From Flagellimonas marinaquae (GTDB lineage Bacteria > Bacteroidota > Bacteroidia > Flavobacteriales > Flavobacteriaceae), in NCBI RefSeq assembly GCF_023716465.1, contig NZ_CP092415.1:3015501-3079500 (forward strand): a stretch of 64,000 nt of DNA, read 5' to 3'. The notes under the pieces were generated by a model that worked only from the letters and a program-made list of their open reading frames with translations, was not told the origin of the DNA and did no database searches. The position numbers and the translations under genes were made by a program. Positions 60,754 to 64,000 of this stretch are shown one piece after another. Every line of letters starts with the position of its first letter. The stretch's first letter is position 1.

Positions 60754-61305
60754 CTACTTCCATTTAATACTGCAGCCTATGCTTGGATATTGTACCTTGG
60801 CAATGTCTTTGTTGTTCAACATAGCATCCAAAGCATTGGTTAGATCTCTTCCGGATGCAGTTCCCATATTTGGCCTCGATTCATCAAACCGACCTCTGTA
60901 GGCCAGTTTCAGGTTATCATCAAATACAAAGAAATCTGGAGTGCATTCCGCCTGATAGGCCTTGGCAACTGTTTGGGTTTCGTCATACAGATAGGGGAAC
61001 GAATAATTCAAGCTCTGCGCAACATGGGTCATCATCTCTGGTCCATCTTCAGGAAAGTACTCCACATCGTTGCTACTAATGGCAATAAACTGGATACCCT
61101 TGGCCTGATACTCATTGGCTACTTCCACAAATTTATGGTTGATATGGTGAACAAAAGGACAATGGTTGCATATAAAAGCAACTACTGTAGCTGTATTTGA
61201 CTTTAGTTGGGATAGCGATAGTTGCTTTTTTGATACGGTGTCAAAGAGAGTGAAATCGGGAGCCTTGGTCCCTAATTCCATCATGTTGGATTGTGCTAAT
61301 GCCAT
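60754..61305 (-). CDS. thioredoxin-fold redoxin (AhpC/TSA-like)
   Basis: A protein of 183 residues. The fold is thioredoxin-like: MELGTKAPDFTLFDTVSKKQ, then VVAFICNHCPFVHHI with a CNHC pair, then IQFIAISSNDVEYFPEDGP. This family has a peroxiredoxin/TlpA-type outline but the active-site pair is unusual (Asn-His between the Cys). I start at ATG 61305 (MALAQSNMMEL); the longer frame would be translated through a 20-bp hairpin. Minus strand, downstream of the Old Yellow Enzyme gene. Confidence 0.88.
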   Translation of the reverse strand: MALAQSNMMELGTKAPDFTLFDTVSKKQLSLSQLKSNTATVVAFICNHCPFVHHINHKFVEVANEYQAKGIQFIAISSNDVEYFPEDGPEMMTHVAQSLNYSFPYLYDETQTVAKAYQAECTPDFFVFDDNLKLAYRGRFDESRPNMGTASGRDLTNALDAMLNNKDIAKVQYPSIGCSIKWK

Positions 61306-61327
61306 GATATTTGGTGTTTTTAGTGAT

Positions 61328-61369
61328 GGACGACCTGTGGAAACCAAGTTTGGTTTCCACAGGTCGTCC
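61328..61369. repeat. 42-base near-perfect palindrome (20-bp hairpin)
   Basis: The arm GGACGACCTGTGGAAACCAA is followed by two bases and its exact reverse complement. It lies between the Old Yellow Enzyme gene and the thioredoxin-fold gene, 23 bases upstream of the latter's start. No U-run follows it on either strand, so it is not a standard terminator; a mobile palindromic unit or RNA control element is possible. Confidence 0.75.
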
Positions 61370-61458
61370 TTAAATCAATTAATAATTAATGGTCTATTGG
61401 AGTTCGATATTTATATCCCTCGATGCTTTCGTGGGTTCTAGAAATCCCCTCTTTCCAG

Positions 61459-62535
61459 TTAACATTCCCAATCAATATAACCTTCAGGACCGGGGGAATA
61501 CAGTAAATCTGGATTTAAAGGTGTCAACTCTTCGTTGTGCTTTAATTTATCTATCAAGTTGGGATTGGCAATAAAAGGACGTCCGATATAAATAAGGTCG
61601 TAACCATCTTCCAGAAGGTTTTCCGCTTTAGTTGCAGAATCTACGTCGCCGCCACCGATCATGGTACCATTAAAATTGTCGCCTATGGTCTTCCATATTT
61701 GGGTCGCAAATTCTGGAGCTGACATGGCTGAACGTTGATCGGCAATATGTATGTAAGCAATGTTCAGTTTGGATAATTCTTGAGCCAAGTACGTGTACAG
61801 ACTTACGAGATCGTCATATTCACCCGACATACCATTTACGACACCATAGGGTGAAAAACGAATTCCAACTTTGTCCGGGCCGATGGCTTGCACAACTTTT
61901 TGAACGGTTTCCAAAACAAATCGGCCCCTGTTTTTGTAGTTGCCGCCATATTCATCGTTTCTTTGGTTGGTTTTTGGATCAAGGAACTGTTCCAAAAGGT
62001 AACCGTTGGCACTATGGATTTCAATGCCGTCAATTCCTGCCTCGATAAGTTTCTTAGAGGCAGTAACGTATTCGTTTTGTACCTGTACGATATCCTCAAA
62101 AGTCATTTCCCGGGGTATATCGTGTGGCTGCATTCCTTCCTGATCGGTGTACATTTCCATTTCGGTGAGCGGTACAACCGATGGGGCAATGGTCTCACCA
62201 CCGTTAGGGAGGTTTAAGGATGCAGAAACGCGTCCGGTATGGAAAAGCTGGACAAACATTCTTCCTTCGTTTTCATGTATACCGCGGGCGATATTTTTCC
62301 AACCGTTTATTTGTTCTTCTGTATAAGCTCCAGGTATTCTGGGATATCCAGTTCCATTTGGGGATACGGAGGTAGCTTCGGATAATATAAGTCCGGCACC
62401 AGCCCTTTTGGAATAGTATTCCTTCATTAAATCGTTTGGAATGTTATCGATGGCCCTGCTCCTCGTCATTGGGGCCATTACGATCCGGTTTTTCAATTTT
62501 GTTCCGGACAATTCAAATGTTTCAAAAACTTTCAT
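61459..62535 (-). CDS. Old Yellow Enzyme family alkene reductase
   Basis: A protein of 358 residues, FMN-dependent TIM barrel: RIVMAPMTRSRA, LFHTGRVSAS, DGIEIHSANGYLLEQFLDP (active-site His-x2-Asn), RNDEYGGNYKNR, and LIYIGRPFIANPNLI. Reduces activated carbon-carbon double bonds of enals, maleimides or nitro compounds with NADPH. It fits the wider electrophile-detoxification theme. The C-terminus (PGPEGYIDWE) matches the NemA-like group. Confidence 0.93.
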   Translation of the reverse strand: MKVFETFELSGTKLKNRIVMAPMTRSRAIDNIPNDLMKEYYSKRAGAGLILSEATSVSPNGTGYPRIPGAYTEEQINGWKNIARGIHENEGRMFVQLFHTGRVSASLNLPNGGETIAPSVVPLTEMEMYTDQEGMQPHDIPREMTFEDIVQVQNEYVTASKKLIEAGIDGIEIHSANGYLLEQFLDPKTNQRNDEYGGNYKNRGRFVLETVQKVVQAIGPDKVGIRFSPYGVVNGMSGEYDDLVSLYTYLAQELSKLNIAYIHIADQRSAMSAPEFATQIWKTIGDNFNGTMIGGGDVDSATKAENLLEDGYDLIYIGRPFIANPNLIDKLKHNEELTPLNPDLLYSPGPEGYIDWEC

Positions 62536-62709
62536 TTTTTGTATTTTGATTAATATGATTTTTACGTAGTTGCTATTCTATTTTTGGAATCGGTAGCATA
62601 CCCACTCCATGCCATTTTTCAGGATTAAGAACAAGTCAGTGAGTAATAATTGGGTTGCCTCCGTTTTCGCTATGTTGAAAAACTTGAGGGATTTCCAATT
62701 GATTTTAAC

Positions 62710-63699
62710 TTAGAGTTCTTTGATCAGACGAACCATTTGATGCGTAAACCCCCATTCGTTATCGTACCAAGCCATAACCTTGAGTAAATCACCATCTACC
62801 ACCCTGGTCATGTTCAAGTCTGCGATTGAGGCGTATGGGCTGCCAATAATATCCGAAGAAACCAAGGGCTCTCTCGTTGTAGACAGTACTTCTTGGTATC
62901 GCTCAGTGGACGCTTCGCTTTCCAAAATTTCATTGATCTCCTCTGGTGTTACAGGGCGTTTGGTAACAAAGGTCATATCCGATATGGAGCCTACTTTTGC
63001 CGGGACACGTATGGCAACGCCATCAAACTTATCCGCAAATTCCGGTAAAGCTTTGGTTGTGGCGATGGCAGCACCAGTACTGGTCGGAACCAAGTTATCG
63101 GCGGCCGCCCGTCCCATACGATAATTTTTAGGGGAGGCACTGTCCATTAAACTTTGGCTTGCGGTGTAGGCATGCACTGTGGTCATGATCGCTTTGTGTA
63201 TTCCCACCCTACGACTCAGGATTTCAACAATGGGGCTAATGTTGTTCGTGGTACAACTGGCACAAGAAAAAATGGAAGTGTTTCTCAAAGCGGAGCTTAC
63301 CCCATGGACCACCGTTGGTATATCTTGACTTTTGGTGGGGGCAGAAATCACAACTGTTTTTGCGCCGGCCGTAATATGCTTTGATGCATCTTCACTTTGG
63401 GTAAAAATACCCGTACTTTCGATAACTACATCAATGTTAAGATCTTTCCACGGAAGGTCTTCAGGATTTTTTTGGTTAAAGTAGGTGATCTTATTGCCAT
63501 CCACCTCCAAGGTATTTCCTGAAACCGATACATTGTGTTTGTAGGGCCCGTAGGTACTGTCATACTTTAGAAGATAGGCCAAGTTTTCAATAGGTAAAAT
63601 ATCGTTTATGGCCACTAGGGTCAGTTCTTTCGATTCGAGAATTACTTTGAGCGAGGCGCGACCTATTCGCCCCATTCCGTTTATCGCTATTCTTTTCAT
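62710..63699 (-). CDS. gap: glyceraldehyde-3-phosphate dehydrogenase
   Basis: A protein of 329 residues, full length. NAD loop INGMGRIGRAS, Asp33 after the second strand (AINDILP) pointing to NAD use, catalytic Cys149 in SCASCTTNN and His175 in TTVHAYTASQ. Phosphorylating oxidation of glyceraldehyde 3-phosphate in the cytoplasm. The variant SCASCTTN instead of SNASCTTN adds two extra Cys next to the active site. The start overlaps the stop of the PPOX-fold gene (ATGA), so it is not in a glycolytic operon; it may be a second, stress-linked copy. Confidence 0.92.
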   Translation of the reverse strand: MKRIAINGMGRIGRASLKVILESKELTLVAINDILPIENLAYLLKYDSTYGPYKHNVSVSGNTLEVDGNKITYFNQKNPEDLPWKDLNIDVVIESTGIFTQSEDASKHITAGAKTVVISAPTKSQDIPTVVHGVSSALRNTSIFSCASCTTNNISPIVEILSRRVGIHKAIMTTVHAYTASQSLMDSASPKNYRMGRAAADNLVPTSTGAAIATTKALPEFADKFDGVAIRVPAKVGSISDMTFVTKRPVTPEEINEILESEASTERYQEVLSTTREPLVSSDIIGSPYASIADLNMTRVVDGDLLKVMAWYDNEWGFTHQMVRLIKEL

Positions 63700-64000
63700 T
63701 TTAATGTATTTAATTTATTTTCCAATTCTTTTATTCGTTGTTTTAGTGGCTGTACAATTTTATCCACTTCATCGGAGGTGTATCGCTGTACGATGTGTTG
63801 CGGGCAGTTAACATCCACTGCTTTGATTTTAAATATAATGGCACGTTCTACCTTGGCCGGGTAATCTTCCATGGTCAAGGATTCCATTAGGGTGGCATCC
63901 TCCATTTCCACATGGGCCTCTCCCCAAATTTTTACCCTTGTTTTGTTCGGGTAGTCCATTAAAAAAAGAAATGCTTTAGGGTTATCGGCCAGATTGCCCA
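63696..64000 (-). CDS. PPOX-fold (pyridoxamine oxidase-like) flavoprotein, 5' end outside the window
   Basis: The open frame runs to the window edge: the visible part begins GNLADNPKAFLFLMDYPNKT and continues RVKIWGEAHVEMEDATLME, the FMN-binding barrel of the pyridoxamine-phosphate-oxidase-like family, ending in a coiled-coil tail (VQPLKQRIKELENKL). The start codon lies beyond position 64000. Its stop overlaps the gap start by ATGA, so both are cotranscribed. Probably an FMN or heme-binding oxidoreductase for small electrophiles. Confidence 0.88.
   Translation of the reverse strand, partial: GNLADNPKAFLFLMDYPNKTRVKIWGEAHVEMEDATLMESLTMEDYPAKVERAIIFKIKAVDVNCPQHIVQRYTSDEVDKIVQPLKQRIKELENKLNTLK

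Overview
The window looks like chromosomal DNA of a marine-type Flavobacteriaceae (Bacteroidota). The signs are a SusC/SusD pair, Bacteroidota-type tra genes (traE, F, G, I, J, K, M, N), promoter boxes of the TAnnTTTG type close to start codons, weak Shine-Dalgarno sequences, and families typical of this group (DUF983, DUF547, arsenosugar-type glycosyltransferases, LytS/LytTR pairs). The species cannot be fixed from the sequence alone.

Region 1 (1-9.4 kb) is part of an integrative conjugative element: a helix-turn-helix protein, a replication-type protein and a DnaC-like ATPase, then a cell-wall amidase on the minus strand, then the type IV secretion genes traE-F-G-I-J-K-M-N tightly packed on the plus strand. 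No relaxase, coupling protein, TraO or integrase lies in the window. Region 2 (9.4-15 kb) is a scarred boundary. It holds an AbiEi-like/Fic fusion protein with repeated AT-rich boxes in front of it, a long inverted repeat, an orphan Crp DNA-binding tail, an intact amidohydrolase lipoprotein, an IS200-type transposase remnant, what looks like the displaced 3' end of a tRNA-Pro gene with its terminator and flanking paired repeats, and a 5'-truncated GH3 glucosidase. I read this as the right edge of the element or of nested elements.

Region 3 (15-29 kb) is an accessory stress and redox island: EthD and carboxymuconolactone decarboxylase genes under a TetR regulator with matching operators, two Crp/Fnr regulators, a second AhpD-like protein, a DJ-1/PfpI protein - MFS exporter - aldo/keto reductase - LLM oxidoreductase operon, an SDR, an AraC regulator, and a PAS/sigma-54 activator divergent from a pirin-yceI operon that carries a near-consensus sigma-54 promoter.

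Region 4 (29-41 kb) has at its core SusC - SusD - nucleoside hydrolase - methylthioribose-kinase-like phosphotransferase. This gene set suggests capture, cleavage and phosphorylation of a nucleoside-type substrate. It is framed by genes of the arsenosugar-associated kind (a DUF2064 protein on one side; a TIGR04283-like glycosyltransferase and a DUF547 protein on the other).

Region 5 (41-64 kb) holds a spondin-domain lipoprotein, an FAD disulfide oxidoreductase followed by egtB and egtD (ergothioneine-type pathway), two paralogous isochorismatase-family hydrolases (one with a signal peptide), a 1919-residue hybrid sensor kinase whose N-terminal kinase domain looks catalytically dead, a REC-LytS kinase overlapping a convergent LytTR regulator, a 1-Cys peroxiredoxin, an ECF-type sigma factor with small stress-type genes, a thioredoxin-fold protein preceded by a 20-bp-stem hairpin, an Old Yellow Enzyme, a GAPDH and the 3' part of a PPOX-fold protein that runs off the window.
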